Shown: positions 49,536 through 58,417 of the stretch, piece after piece
How the letters are laid out: each line of letters begins with the position of its first letter
Numbering within the stretch: the first letter of the stretch is position 1
Assembly: GCF_001905905.1 (NCBI RefSeq)
Contig: NZ_LIVT01000003.1
Span: forward strand, 434,001-498,000
Length of the DNA stretch: 64,000 bases
Reading direction: 5' to 3'
Source: Streptomyces sp. CB02366
GTDB taxonomy: Bacteria; Actinomycetota; Actinomycetes; Streptomycetales; Streptomycetaceae
The notes under the pieces: generated by a model
Database searches by the model: none
Seen by the model: the letters and a program-made list of their open reading frames with translations, nothing else
What the model was told of the DNA's origin: nothing
Translations under genes and position numbers: made by a program

Positions 49536-49598
49536 ACCCGCGCCGGGGCCGGGCGGCCGGATTTCCACCCCGGCCGCCCGGCCCTTACCGTTCGTACG

Positions 49599-51320
49599 GT
49601 GAACGCCCCACCGACCCCCGGCAGGGGGCCCCGCCGGTTCGGCTGGCCCCGGCGGGTCTTCTCCCAGGTCCTGCTGATGCAGTTGGCCATCATCACCGGC
49701 GTGACGATCCTGGTCACCGGCCTGTTCCTGGCGCCTCTCAGCGACCAGCTCGACGACCAGGCGATGCGCCGCGCCCTCGCCATCGCCCAGTCCACCGCCG
49801 CCCAGCCGGAGATCGCACGGGACCTGGGCAGCACGGACCCGTCCGCCCGGGGCCCCGTCCAGTCGACCGCCGAGCGGATCAGGCGGGCGACCGGTGCGGA
49901 GTACGTCGTGGTCATGGACGGGCGCGGAGTGCGCTGGTCGCACCCCTCCGCGGACCGGATCGGCGCGGTCGTCTCCACCGACCCCGGTGAGGCGTTGCGC
50001 GGACGCGAGGTCATGGAGATCGACAGCGGAACCCTCGGGCGCTCCGCGCGCGGCAAGGTGCCGCTGGTGGACGACTCCGGCGAGGTGATCGGCGCGGTCT
50101 CGGTCGGCATCGAGTACGACAGCGTCCGCGCCCGCCTCCTCGGGGCGATCCCGGGGCTGCTGGCGTACGCGGGCGGGGCCCTGGCCGTCGGGGCGCTCGC
50201 CGCGTACCTGATCTCCCGCCGCTTGCAGCGGCAGACCCACGACCTGGCGTTCTCCGACATCTCCGCGCTGCTGACCGAACGCGAGGCCATGCTGCACGGC
50301 ATCCGCGAAGGGGTCGTCGCCCTGGACGCCGCCGGCCGGGTCCGTCTGCTGAACGACGAGGCACAGCGGCTGCTGGGGCTGGGCCCGGAGGCGGCGGGCC
50401 GGCCGCTGGAGGAGGTGCTGGGCGAGGGCCGGACCACGGACGTGCTGACCGGGCGCGTGGTCGGCGACGACCTGCTGGCGGTGCGGGGCAGCAGGGTGCT
50501 GCTGGCCAACCGGATGCCCACGGACGACGGCGGCGCCGTGGTGACCCTGCGCGACCGGACCGAACTGGAGCACCTGGGCCGCGAACTCGACTCCACCACG
50601 GGGCTGATCGACGCCCTGCGCGCCCAGGACCACGAGCACGCGAACCGGCTGCACACCCTGCTGGGGCTGCTGGAACTGGAGATGCACGAGGACGCGATGG
50701 AGTTCGTCACGGAGGTGGTGGGCGTCCACCGGGCGACGGCCGAGCAGGTCACGGAGAAGGTCCAGGACCCGCTGCTGGCCGCCCTCCTCGTCGGCAAGGC
50801 GACGGTCGCCGCCGAGCGGGGCGTCGCGCTGCGGCTGACCCCCGGCACCCTGCTGCCGGACCGGGTCGTCGACCCCCGGGGCCTGGTCACCGTGGTCGGC
50901 AACCTCGTCGACAACGCCACGGACGCGGCGGCCGGATCGGACGGGGCGCGGATCGAGGTCGAGCTGCGGACGGAGGGCCGTACGGTGGTGCTGGGCGTGC
51001 GGGACAGCGGCCCCGGCGTGCCCCCGGAGCGGCACGCGTCGATCTTCACGGAGGGCTGGTCCACCAAGGACGTCCCGGCGCACGGCAAGCGCGGCCTCGG
51101 GCTCGCCCTCGTACGGAGGCTGGCGGAGCGCCAGGGCGGCGGCGTCACGGTCTCCGACGCGGACGGGGGCGGCGCGCTGTTCACGGTGGTACTGCCGGAC
51201 GCGCTGGCCGACGCCGAGCCGCGGGACACGGTAACCCCCGCCCCCGGGCGCCGGGCGGACGGCTCCCTCGGCGGCTGGCAGCCCTCCGCCCATCCGGCCA
51301 CGACGGGAGAACAGTGGTGA
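49599..51320 (+). CDS. CitA/DcuS-type sensor histidine kinase
   Basis: This is a 573-residue kinase. TM1 is at about 22-45 and a periplasmic-type PAS/sCACHE domain at about 50-180 (TGAEYVVVMDGRGVRWSHPS, the family signature). TM2 is at about 185-208, with a cytoplasmic PAS at about 220-330. The dimerisation/phosphoacceptor segment has LRAQDHEHANRLHTLLGLLEL (H-E-H-x-N), and the HATPase has NLVDNATDA and GLGLALVRRLAERQGG. The class senses citrate, C4-dicarboxylates or related acids. GTG 49599 is used. The stop overlaps the regulator start, so the pair is coupled. Neighbouring citrate synthase-like and acetate symporter genes hint at a carboxylate ligand. Confidence 0.92.
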   Translation: MNAPPTPGRGPRRFGWPRRVFSQVLLMQLAIITGVTILVTGLFLAPLSDQLDDQAMRRALAIAQSTAAQPEIARDLGSTDPSARGPVQSTAERIRRATGAEYVVVMDGRGVRWSHPSADRIGAVVSTDPGEALRGREVMEIDSGTLGRSARGKVPLVDDSGEVIGAVSVGIEYDSVRARLLGAIPGLLAYAGGALAVGALAAYLISRRLQRQTHDLAFSDISALLTEREAMLHGIREGVVALDAAGRVRLLNDEAQRLLGLGPEAAGRPLEEVLGEGRTTDVLTGRVVGDDLLAVRGSRVLLANRMPTDDGGAVVTLRDRTELEHLGRELDSTTGLIDALRAQDHEHANRLHTLLGLLELEMHEDAMEFVTEVVGVHRATAEQVTEKVQDPLLAALLVGKATVAAERGVALRLTPGTLLPDRVVDPRGLVTVVGNLVDNATDAAAGSDGARIEVELRTEGRTVVLGVRDSGPGVPPERHASIFTEGWSTKDVPAHGKRGLGLALVRRLAERQGGGVTVSDADGGGALFTVVLPDALADAEPRDTVTPAPGRRADGSLGGWQPSAHPATTGEQW

Positions 51321-51991
51321 TCCAGGTCCTGATCGTGGACGACGACGTGCGCGTGGCGCAGATCAACGCGGCGTACGTCGCCAAGGTCCCCGGGTTCCGG
51401 GTGGCCGCCCGGGCCCACTCGGCGGCCGCCGCGCTGGAGACGGTCGAGGAGGTCCCGGTGGACCTGATCCTGCTGGACCACTACCTGCCCGACCGCAACG
51501 GCCTCGCCGTGGTCCGGGAGCTGCGCCGCCTCGGCCACCGGGCCGACGTGATCATGGTGACGGCCGCCCGGGACGTCGCGACCGTGCAGGACGCGATGCG
51601 GCACGGCGCGCTCCAGTACCTGGTCAAGCCGTTCACGTACGCCGGTCTGCGTTCGAAGCTGGAGGCGTACGCGGCCCTGCGCCGGACGCTCGACGGGGGC
51701 GGCGAGGCGGAGCAGGCGGAGGTGGACCGGCTCTTCGGCGCGCTGTGGGCGGCGAGCGAGCCGGTCCTCCCCAAGGGCCACTCCCCCACCACCGCCGAAC
51801 TGGTCCGCCAGGCGCTGCGCGGCGCGGAGGGCCCGCTCTCCGCGCAGGAGATCGCGGACAGCGCGGGGATGAGCCGCCAGACGGCGCAGCGCTATCTGAA
51901 GCTGCTGGAACGCACGGGCAAGGTCCGGCTGACGCTGCGGTACGGCGAGACGGGCCGCCCGGAGCACCGGTACGCCTGGGCCTCGGGCTGA
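51317..51991 (+). CDS. CitB/DcuR-type response regulator
   Basis: This is a 224-residue regulator. The receiver domain has DDD near residue 9, the phosphoacceptor D54 in LILLDHYLPDRNG and Lys in LVKPFTYAGL. The C-terminal HTH (about 165-220) contains EIADSAGMSRQTAQRYLKLLERTGKV. GTG 51317 is preferred to GTG 51314 for spacing from GGGAG. It is translated from a start that overlaps the kinase stop. Likely targets are the carboxylate genes nearby, in particular the convergent symporter operon; no binding site was defined. Confidence 0.92.
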   Translation: MIQVLIVDDDVRVAQINAAYVAKVPGFRVAARAHSAAAALETVEEVPVDLILLDHYLPDRNGLAVVRELRRLGHRADVIMVTAARDVATVQDAMRHGALQYLVKPFTYAGLRSKLEAYAALRRTLDGGGEAEQAEVDRLFGALWAASEPVLPKGHSPTTAELVRQALRGAEGPLSAQEIADSAGMSRQTAQRYLKLLERTGKVRLTLRYGETGRPEHRYAWASG

Positions 51992-52068
51992 CTCCCACGG
52001 CGTTTCCCGGCCCGAGCCCCGGGCCCGGCCGCAGCGGGACGCCCGGGACTCGGGCCGGGGGGCGGGCG

Positions 52069-53661
52069 CTACGCCGCTCCGGCCCCCGTCAGGGCGCGGA
52101 CCTCGGTCTCGGCGTGCTTGGCCTCGTCGGGCGGCTCGGAGGAGGTCACCGTACCGATCCAGCCGGCCAGGAAGCCGAGGGGGATGGAGACCAGGCCCGG
52201 GTTCTCCAGGGGGAAGAGCTGGAAGTCGACGCCCGGGAACAGCGACGTCGGGCTGCCCGAGACGACGGGTGAGACCAGCACCAGGACGACCGCCGGGACC
52301 AGCCCCCCGTACACCGCCCAGACCGCGCCCCGGGTGGTGAAGCCGCGCCAGAACAGCGCGTAGAGCAGGGCCGGGAGGTTGGCCGAGGCGGCGACGGCGA
52401 AGGCGAGGCCCACCAGGAACGCGACGTTGAGATCCTGCGCGAGCAGCCCGAGGCCGATCGCGACCGCGCCGATCCCGGCGGCGGCGACCCGTGCCACGGC
52501 GACCTCCCCGTGCCTCCTGCGGCCGGGGCGGCGGAGCGAGGCGTAGAGGTCGTGGGCGACGGACGCGGACGAGGCGAGCGTGATGCCCGCGACGACGGCC
52601 AGGATGGTGGCGAAGGCGATGGCCGCGACCACGGCAAAGAGAATCGTTCCACCGGTGGTGCCCTCGCCGCCGCCGAGATCGAGGGCCAGCAGCGGGATCG
52701 CGGTGTTGCCCGCCGCGTTCGAGGCGCGGACCTCCGCGGGGCCGACGAGGGCGGCGGCGCCGAACCCGAGCACGATCGTCATCAGGTAGAAACCGCCGAT
52801 CAGGCCGATGGACCAGACGACCGAGCGGCGCGCCGCGCGGGCGGTGGGCACGGTGTAGAAGCGCGACAGGATGTGGGGCAGCCCCGCCGTGCCGAGGACC
52901 AGGGCCACGCCCAGGCTGATGAAGTCGAGGCGTGAGGTCCAGTCCCCGCCGTAGCGGAGGCCGGGGGCGAGGAAGTCCTTGCCGTGGCCGCTGCGTTCGG
53001 CGGCGGTGTGGAGCAACTGGTCGACGTTCCCGCGGAAATGGACCAGGACGAGCACGGTGAGGGCCACGGCCCCGGCCATCAGCAGGACGGCCTTGACGAT
53101 CTGGATCCAGGTGGTGGCGCGCATCCCGCCGAACGACACGTAGATCACCATGAGCGCGCCCACCCCTACGACGGTCCAGGACCGGGCGGCGTCGCTCGTA
53201 CCGCCGAGCAGCAGGGCCACCAGGCTGCCCGCGCCGACCATCTGGGCGACCAGGTACAGCACGGAGACGGTGACGGAGGAGGTGCCGAGCGCGGTGCGCA
53301 CCGGGCGCTCCGCCATCCGTGCGGCGACCACGTCGGCCAGGGTGTACCGGCCGCAGTTGCGCACGAGTTCGGCGACGAACAGCAGGACGACCAGCCAGGC
53401 GACGAGGAAGCCGACCGAGTAGAGCATGCCGTCGTAGCCGAAGAGGGCGATCAGTCCGGAGATCCCGAGGAAGGAGGCCGCGGACATGTAGTCGCCGGCG
53501 ATGGCGAATCCGTTCTCCATGGGCGAGAACAGCCGGCCGCCGGCGTAGAACTCCTCAGCGGAGCCCTGCCGGGCGCGGCCGACCCGGGTCGTGATGAACA
53601 GCGTCACCGCGACGAACACGCTGAACAGCAGGAGGGCCAGTGTCTGGTGGTCGCCGCTCAC
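52069..53661 (-). CDS. Sodium:solute symporter, acetate/monocarboxylate type (ActP/MctC-like)
   Basis: This is a 530-residue symporter with about 13 membrane helices. Features of the ActP branch of the SSS family are FYAGGRLFSPMENGFAIAGDYMSAASFLGISG, SFGGMRATTWIQIVKAVLL and GTAGLPHILSRFYTVPTARAARRSV. Substrates in characterised relatives are acetate, propionate, pyruvate and glycolate. GTG 53661 overlaps the DUF485 stop (GTGA), the usual arrangement with this partner. It is convergent with the CitB-type regulator gene. Confidence 0.92.
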   Translation of the reverse strand: MSGDHQTLALLLFSVFVAVTLFITTRVGRARQGSAEEFYAGGRLFSPMENGFAIAGDYMSAASFLGISGLIALFGYDGMLYSVGFLVAWLVVLLFVAELVRNCGRYTLADVVAARMAERPVRTALGTSSVTVSVLYLVAQMVGAGSLVALLLGGTSDAARSWTVVGVGALMVIYVSFGGMRATTWIQIVKAVLLMAGAVALTVLVLVHFRGNVDQLLHTAAERSGHGKDFLAPGLRYGGDWTSRLDFISLGVALVLGTAGLPHILSRFYTVPTARAARRSVVWSIGLIGGFYLMTIVLGFGAAALVGPAEVRASNAAGNTAIPLLALDLGGGEGTTGGTILFAVVAAIAFATILAVVAGITLASSASVAHDLYASLRRPGRRRHGEVAVARVAAAGIGAVAIGLGLLAQDLNVAFLVGLAFAVAASANLPALLYALFWRGFTTRGAVWAVYGGLVPAVVLVLVSPVVSGSPTSLFPGVDFQLFPLENPGLVSIPLGFLAGWIGTVTSSEPPDEAKHAETEVRALTGAGAA

Positions 53662-54128
53662 CGCACGGCCCCTCGCGTCATCTCCTGGGTCTCCCAGCGC
53701 AGGTCGAGCGCGGCCCGGTCCCGGCGCAGCCGCGCGTGCCGTGCGTACGCCCAGGTGAGCAGGAAGGTGGTGAGGAACTGGCCGAGCCCCGCCGCCATCG
53801 CGACGTTGAGCGCCCCGGCGACCGGGCGGGCCATCAGCTCGGGCGCGGTGGTCGCGGCGACGACATAGGCGAGATACCAGAGGAGGAAGGCGAGGGCGGC
53901 GGGGAAGACGAAGCGGCGGTAGCGGCGGCGCACTTCGCGGAAGGCGGCGCTGCCGTGCACTTCCCGGTAGATCTCGGCCGCGCCGGGCGCGGTCCGCTCC
54001 CCTCCCGGCTCCCCGGCCGCCACGAGGCCGCCCGCTCCGTCCCGCTCGCCCCGGCCGGGGGCCGGCACGTCGTCCCACGGGTCGTCGAACCGCGCTCCGG
54101 CGGTCACCGGCCCTGCTTCCTTCTCCAC
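53658..54128 (-). CDS. DUF485 inner-membrane partner of the symporter
   Basis: This is a 156-residue protein. The N-terminal 65 residues are polar and variable. The DUF485 domain (about 65-150) begins EIYREVHGSAAFREVRRRYRRFVFPAALAFLLWYL and has two membrane helices, ending in a basic cytoplasmic tail. The family is routinely encoded before ActP-type symporters and may help assembly or stability. GTG 54128 has GGGGAG 8 nt upstream; the frame extends further but without coding character. Confidence 0.9.
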   Translation of the reverse strand: MEKEAGPVTAGARFDDPWDDVPAPGRGERDGAGGLVAAGEPGGERTAPGAAEIYREVHGSAAFREVRRRYRRFVFPAALAFLLWYLAYVVAATTAPELMARPVAGALNVAMAAGLGQFLTTFLLTWAYARHARLRRDRAALDLRWETQEMTRGAVR

Positions 54129-54395
54129 CGAACAACTCCCCTGATCCGCCGACCTGTTTCGGCCGCACGGCCCACCATGGGCGGTTGGGGAAGCCGCCGG
54201 GCGCGGCATACGCCCGACTTCACCCCTTCAGGTGACAGAAGTGCCGGACGGCCGCGCGTTTCCTCCGCGCTGCCCCGGGAAGCGCACGGGCCCCCGGTCC
54301 GGTGGACGGGAGCGGGGGCCGGGCGGGCGCGGGAGCCGGGCGGGGCGTACGGACCGGCGTGCGGGGCCGGTTCCGTACGGGGCCGGGCGTGCGCG

Positions 54396-56522
54396 TCAGG
54401 CGTCGATGCGCGAGCGGTCCAGGGTGGCCGCGGAGCTGGTGATGAACTCCTTGCGGGGGGCGACCTCGTTGCCCATCAGCAGGTCGAAGACCTGCTCTGA
54501 GGACTCCAGGTCCCCGATGTTGATGCGCCGCAGCGTGCGGTGGCGCGGGTCCATCGTCGTCTCGGCCAGCTGGTCGGCGTCCATCTCGCCGAGGCCCTTG
54601 TAGCGCTGGATCGACTCCTTGATCCGCACGTTCTTGCGCTGGAACTCCAGGAGGGTCTGGCGCAGCTCCTGGTCGGAGTAGGTGTAGACGTACTTGTCCT
54701 GGCCCTTCTTGGGCTGGACCAGCTCGATCCGGTGCAGCGGCGGCACCGCGGCGAAGACCCGGCCCGCCTCGACCATCGGGCGCATGTAACGCTGGAAGAG
54801 GGTCAGCAGCAGGGTGCGGATGTGGGAGCCGTCGACGTCGGCGTCGGTCATCATGATCACCTTGCCGTAGCGGGCGGCGTCGATGTCGAAGGTCCGCCCG
54901 GACCCGGCTCCTATGACCTGGATGATCGCGCCGCACTCGGCGTTCTTCAGCATGTCGGAGACGGACGACTTCTGGACGTTGAGGATCTTTCCGCGGATCG
55001 GCAGCAGCGCCTGGAACTCGCTGTTCCGGGCCAGCTTGGCGGTGCCGAGCGCCGAGTCCCCCTCGACGATGAACAGCTCGCTGCGGTCGACGTCGTCGCT
55101 GCGGCAGTCGGCGAGCTTGGCGGGCAGCGAGGAGGACTCCAGCGCGGTCTTGCGACGCTGGGCGTCCTTGTGCTGGCGGGCCGCGATCCGGGTGCGGGCG
55201 GCGGCGACGGCCTTCTCCAGCACCGCCCTGGCCTGGGCCTTGGCGTCGCGCTTCGTGGAGGTCAGGAACGCCTTGAGCTCCTTGGCGACCACGCCAGCGA
55301 CGATCCGGTTGGCCGCCGAGGTGCCGAGCACCTCCTTGGTCTGCCCCTCGAACTGCGGCTCGGCGAGCCGCACGGTGACGACGGCGGTGAGCCCTTCCAG
55401 GGCGTCGTCCTTGACGATGTCGTCCTCGGCGACGCGGAGCATCTTGGCGGAGCGCAGCACCTCGTTGACCGTCTTGGTCAGGGAGCGCTCGAACCCGGTG
55501 ACGTGGGTGCCGCCCTTGGGGGTGGCGATGATGTTCACGAACGACCTGAGGGTCGTCTCGTAGCCGGTGCCCCAGCGCAGGGCGATGTCGACGCCGAGCT
55601 CGCGGGTGACCTCCGTGGGGGTCATGTGGCCGCGGTCGTCGAGCACCGGGACGGTCTCCTTGAAGGTGCCCGTGCCGCTGAGCCGCTGGACGTCGCAGAC
55701 GGCCTTGTCCTGGGCCAGGTACTCGCAGAACTCGCTGATGCCGCCGTCGAAACGGAAGGTCTCCTCCGTCTTGCCCGCGCCGTCGATGCCCCGCTCGTCG
55801 CGGACGATGATCGTGAGGCCGGGGACGAGGAAGGCGGTCTGGCGGGCCCGCTGGTGGAGCGTCTCCAGGTTGAGCTTGGCGTCCTTGAGGAAGATCTGCC
55901 GGTCCGACCAGTACCGCACCCGGGTACCGGTACGGGTCTTGGGGACGCGCTTGCCCTTGCGCAGCCCGTTGGCCGGATCGAACGGGCTGTCCGGCCCCTG
56001 CTCGGTGAACATGCCGGGCACGCCGCGGCGGAAGCTGATGGAGTGGGTCGCGCTGTTCCGGTCGACCTCGACGTCCAGCCGGGCGGAGAGGGCGTTGACC
56101 ACGGAGGCGCCGACGCCGTGGAGGCCGCCCGAGGCCGCGTAGGAGCCGCCGCCGAACTTGCCGCCGGCGTGCAGCTTGGTCATCACGACCTCGACGCCCG
56201 ACAGGCCCGTCTTGGGCTCGACGTCGACGGGGATGCCGCGGCCGTTGTCCCGGACCTCGACGGAGGCGTCGTCGTGGAGGATGACCTCGATCCGGTCGCA
56301 GTAGCCGCCCAGGGCCTCGTCGACGGAGTTGTCGATGATCTCCCAGAGGCAGTGCATCAGGCCGCGGCTGTCGGTGGACCCGATGTACATCCCGGGGCGT
56401 TTGCGGACCGCCTCCAGGCCCTCGAGGACGAGGAGGTGCCGCGCGGTGTAGTTGGAGCTGTCCCGGTCGCCGCCTGCTCCGGTCAGCATCGCGGTGGACG
56501 GCACGGACGTTTCGGCGGTCAC
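54396..56522 (-). CDS. parE: DNA topoisomerase IV subunit B (ParE)
   Basis: This is a 708-residue type IIA topoisomerase B subunit. The GHKL ATPase domain has EIIDNSVDEALGGY, VRDNGRGIPVD and GGLHGVGASVVNALS. The transducer domain follows, and the TOPRIM domain has EGDSALGTAK and MMTDADVDGSHIRTLLL. The C-terminal RYKGLGEMDADQLAETTMDP completes it. It hydrolyses ATP to drive decatenation with ParC (43195). Start GTG 56522 has GGAG 9 nt upstream. It is transcribed alone. Confidence 0.95.
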   Translation of the reverse strand: MTAETSVPSTAMLTGAGGDRDSSNYTARHLLVLEGLEAVRKRPGMYIGSTDSRGLMHCLWEIIDNSVDEALGGYCDRIEVILHDDASVEVRDNGRGIPVDVEPKTGLSGVEVVMTKLHAGGKFGGGSYAASGGLHGVGASVVNALSARLDVEVDRNSATHSISFRRGVPGMFTEQGPDSPFDPANGLRKGKRVPKTRTGTRVRYWSDRQIFLKDAKLNLETLHQRARQTAFLVPGLTIIVRDERGIDGAGKTEETFRFDGGISEFCEYLAQDKAVCDVQRLSGTGTFKETVPVLDDRGHMTPTEVTRELGVDIALRWGTGYETTLRSFVNIIATPKGGTHVTGFERSLTKTVNEVLRSAKMLRVAEDDIVKDDALEGLTAVVTVRLAEPQFEGQTKEVLGTSAANRIVAGVVAKELKAFLTSTKRDAKAQARAVLEKAVAAARTRIAARQHKDAQRRKTALESSSLPAKLADCRSDDVDRSELFIVEGDSALGTAKLARNSEFQALLPIRGKILNVQKSSVSDMLKNAECGAIIQVIGAGSGRTFDIDAARYGKVIMMTDADVDGSHIRTLLLTLFQRYMRPMVEAGRVFAAVPPLHRIELVQPKKGQDKYVYTYSDQELRQTLLEFQRKNVRIKESIQRYKGLGEMDADQLAETTMDPRHRTLRRINIGDLESSEQVFDLLMGNEVAPRKEFITSSAATLDRSRIDA

Positions 56523-56968
56523 GCGGTTCGCTCCTCGCTGAATTTCATCTGGGGCCCCCGTGGCTGCGGGGCTCGGCTTCGGTTGCCGCTGAGAGCCTAC
56601 AGAGGCCTGGTAGAGCGGTTGTAACGCCACCCTCGGGGAATCCTCATGCTAGTCGAGCCTCATCCGGGCTCGCATGGATGTTCGATCATTCGTTGGAGTG
56701 ACGTGCACATCACGTTCCCTTCGACGCATGAACCATTTAGGCTCCGGGCACGTCCTCATGAACAAACCGGCAAGCCGGCCGGCCGGACCCACCCCTGACA
56801 AGCAATGCGAAACCGTAGCGCTTCCGCATACGGCACATTCGCCGCCAACCGGCAACAGACAGCCACACCGAGAAGAAGTTTCGAAGAAAAGCCACGAGCG
56901 GGAACGTTTTCGGCCTGGTTGGATGTTGACCCTGGTACGACAGCTCGTCGAGCTAGAGAAGAGGCGAC
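56523..56968. other. 446-bp divergent region between parE and a small zinc-ribbon gene
   Basis: Lower G+C than the flanking genes, with several A/T-rich patches. On the minus strand TTACAA (56625-56620) and TAGGCT (56600-56595) could be parE promoter elements, but the 19-bp spacing is long. ACGTG-CACAT-CACGT at 56701-56715 is a short inverted repeat. On the plus strand TTGACC at 56928-56933 is the best -35-like hexamer before the small gene. No coding frame is convincing. Confidence 0.4.
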
Positions 56969-57199
56969 GTGACTACTGTTCTGACCCCCGCGAGCCCGCT
57001 GACCGCGGCTGACCGCTGCGACCGTTGCGGCGCCCAGGCATATCTGCGCGTCGTTCTGATCAGCGGTGGTGAACTGCTCTTCTGCGCCCACCACGGGCGC
57101 AAGTTCGAGCCGGAACTCAAGAAGATCGCCGCGGAAATACAGGATGAGACGGACCGGCTCACCGCCGTGCAGACGGCGGCCGCCGACGAGGAACACTGA
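56969..57199 (+). CDS. DUF7455-like small zinc-ribbon protein
   Basis: This is a 76-residue protein. A two-knuckle zinc site is formed by CDRCGAQA (about 17-24) and FCAHHGRKF (about 40-48). The C-terminal half is a charged helix. It recurs beside hrdB/parE in actinobacteria by recollection. GTG 56969 follows GAAGAGG with good spacing. The role is unknown; the size and the cysteine pattern suggest an RNA-polymerase- or ribosome-associated protein, which is only a suggestion. Confidence 0.85.
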   Translation: MTTVLTPASPLTAADRCDRCGAQAYLRVVLISGGELLFCAHHGRKFEPELKKIAAEIQDETDRLTAVQTAAADEEH

Positions 57200-57224
57200 C
57201 ACCTCGCACATCCACGACGAGCCA

Positions 57225-57277
57225 AGGGCCGGTCCAGGACCGGCCGACGGGCGGCTCCCCCACCCCGGGGGCGCCGC
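57225..57277 (+). terminator. Tandem hairpins after the zinc-ribbon gene
   Basis: The first palindrome, 57225-57243, is GGCCGGTCC-A-GGACCGGCC. The second hairpin, 57247-57277, pairs GGGCGGCTCCCCC with GGGGGCGCCGCCC (one mismatch) around ACCCC, followed by GTTCTCG. They lie 25 and 47 nt after the stop. Confidence 0.75.
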
Positions 57278-57422
57278 CCGTTCTCGTGCGCGGGCTCGGG
57301 CGGTTCCGCGTTCGGGACGGGGCCCGGGGCCCCGGGCGGGGCCGGGGCGGCCCGGCCGGCGTGCGGGCCGCCCGGCCCCAGGACCGCCCGCGGGGCCGCC
57401 CCGCGCACCGGCCCGCCACGTC

Positions 57423-58253
57423 TCAGATGCGGCCCCCGGCCCATTCCAGGGCCGCGGAGACCCGTGTGTACACCCCGGGGCTGCCCGGACGCCCGCAGCC
57501 GCTGCCCCAGGACACCAGGCCGATGAGCCGCCCACGGGCCACCAGCGGGCCGCCGCTGTCGCCCTGGCACGCGTCCCGGCCGCCCGCCGGATCGCCCGCA
57601 CAGAGCATCGCGGAGGCCTTGTACGTGCCCTCCCTGCCCCCCGGGTAGGCCCGGGCGCAGTCGGCGTCCGGGAGGACCCGGACCCGCGCGGAACGCAGCC
57701 CGGAGGCGTACGTACCGCTTCCCGACGTGTCGCCCCAGCCGTACACGTCCGCGGCGGTACCGGCCCGGTAGGCGGCGTCCCCGCGCCGGGCCATCGGGAT
57801 GGTGCCGCCCTTCGGCAGGGCGCGGGCCAGGGTCAGCACGGCGAGGTCGCCGGCGTTGGAGACGGAGTCGTACGCCGGGTTCACCCAGATGGCCCGGACC
57901 GGGATCTCCCGGCCGTCGGAATCGCCCAGCCGCTCCCGGCCGGCGATGACGCGCAGGTCCTTCACCCTGTTCGCCGGGGTGCCGAGGGCTTCGTCACTCA
58001 GACAGTGGGCGGCCGTCAGGACCTTCGTGGGCGCCACGGCGACCCCGCCGCAGAACTGCCCCGAGCGGGCCCCGCCGAACCGGTCCCGGCTCGACAGCGC
58101 CACGGCCCAAGGGCTGTCCGCCACGGAGGCAGGCCGTCCGCCGACGACGATGCTCTCCGCGACCGCCTCGGAGGGCGGGACGAACGGCGGCACGGACGCG
58201 GCGGCGGTCAGGGCGAGCACCCCGGTCAGGGCACGGACGAGGGAACGGGGCAT
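57423..58253 (-). CDS. Secreted trypsin-like serine protease
   Basis: This is a 276-residue S1 protease. The signal peptide is residues 1-30 ([19 protein letters not shown]), then [19 protein letters not shown] as the mature-domain start. The triad is His in LTAAHC, Asp in [10 protein letters not shown] and Ser in GDSGGPLV. Disulfide cysteines are in place (CGG...[33 protein letters not shown]). D-A-C-Q-G before the nucleophile, with an Asp at the specificity position, suggests cleavage after Arg or Lys. It is encoded downstream of hrdB but separated by a terminator. Confidence 0.93.
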   Translation of the reverse strand: MPRSLVRALTGVLALTAAASVPPFVPPSEAVAESIVVGGRPASVADSPWAVALSSRDRFGGARSGQFCGGVAVAPTKVLTAAHCLSDEALGTPANRVKDLRVIAGRERLGDSDGREIPVRAIWVNPAYDSVSNAGDLAVLTLARALPKGGTIPMARRGDAAYRAGTAADVYGWGDTSGSGTYASGLRSARVRVLPDADCARAYPGGREGTYKASAMLCAGDPAGGRDACQGDSGGPLVARGRLIGLVSWGSGCGRPGSPGVYTRVSAALEWAGGRI

Positions 58254-58332
58254 GGAGGCTCCTGACGCTGAGGCGGTAACGTTTCACCCAGCGTGATCCA
58301 GCAGGTACGCGTCCACCCCCGAGGACACGCCG

Positions 58333-58366
58333 GAGGGCCCGGATCCCCTGGGGGTTCCGGGCCCTC
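58333..58366 (-). terminator. Terminator of hrdB
   Basis: GAGGGCCCGGA pairs with TCCGGGCCCTC, extendable by CCCC/GGGG past one mismatch. It lies about 50 nt after the hrdB stop on the minus strand. Confidence 0.8.
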
Positions 58367-58417
58367 GGCCGGTGGTTCTTCCGCGATCCGGTAGGCGGCG
58401 CCCCGGACCTTCTCGAT

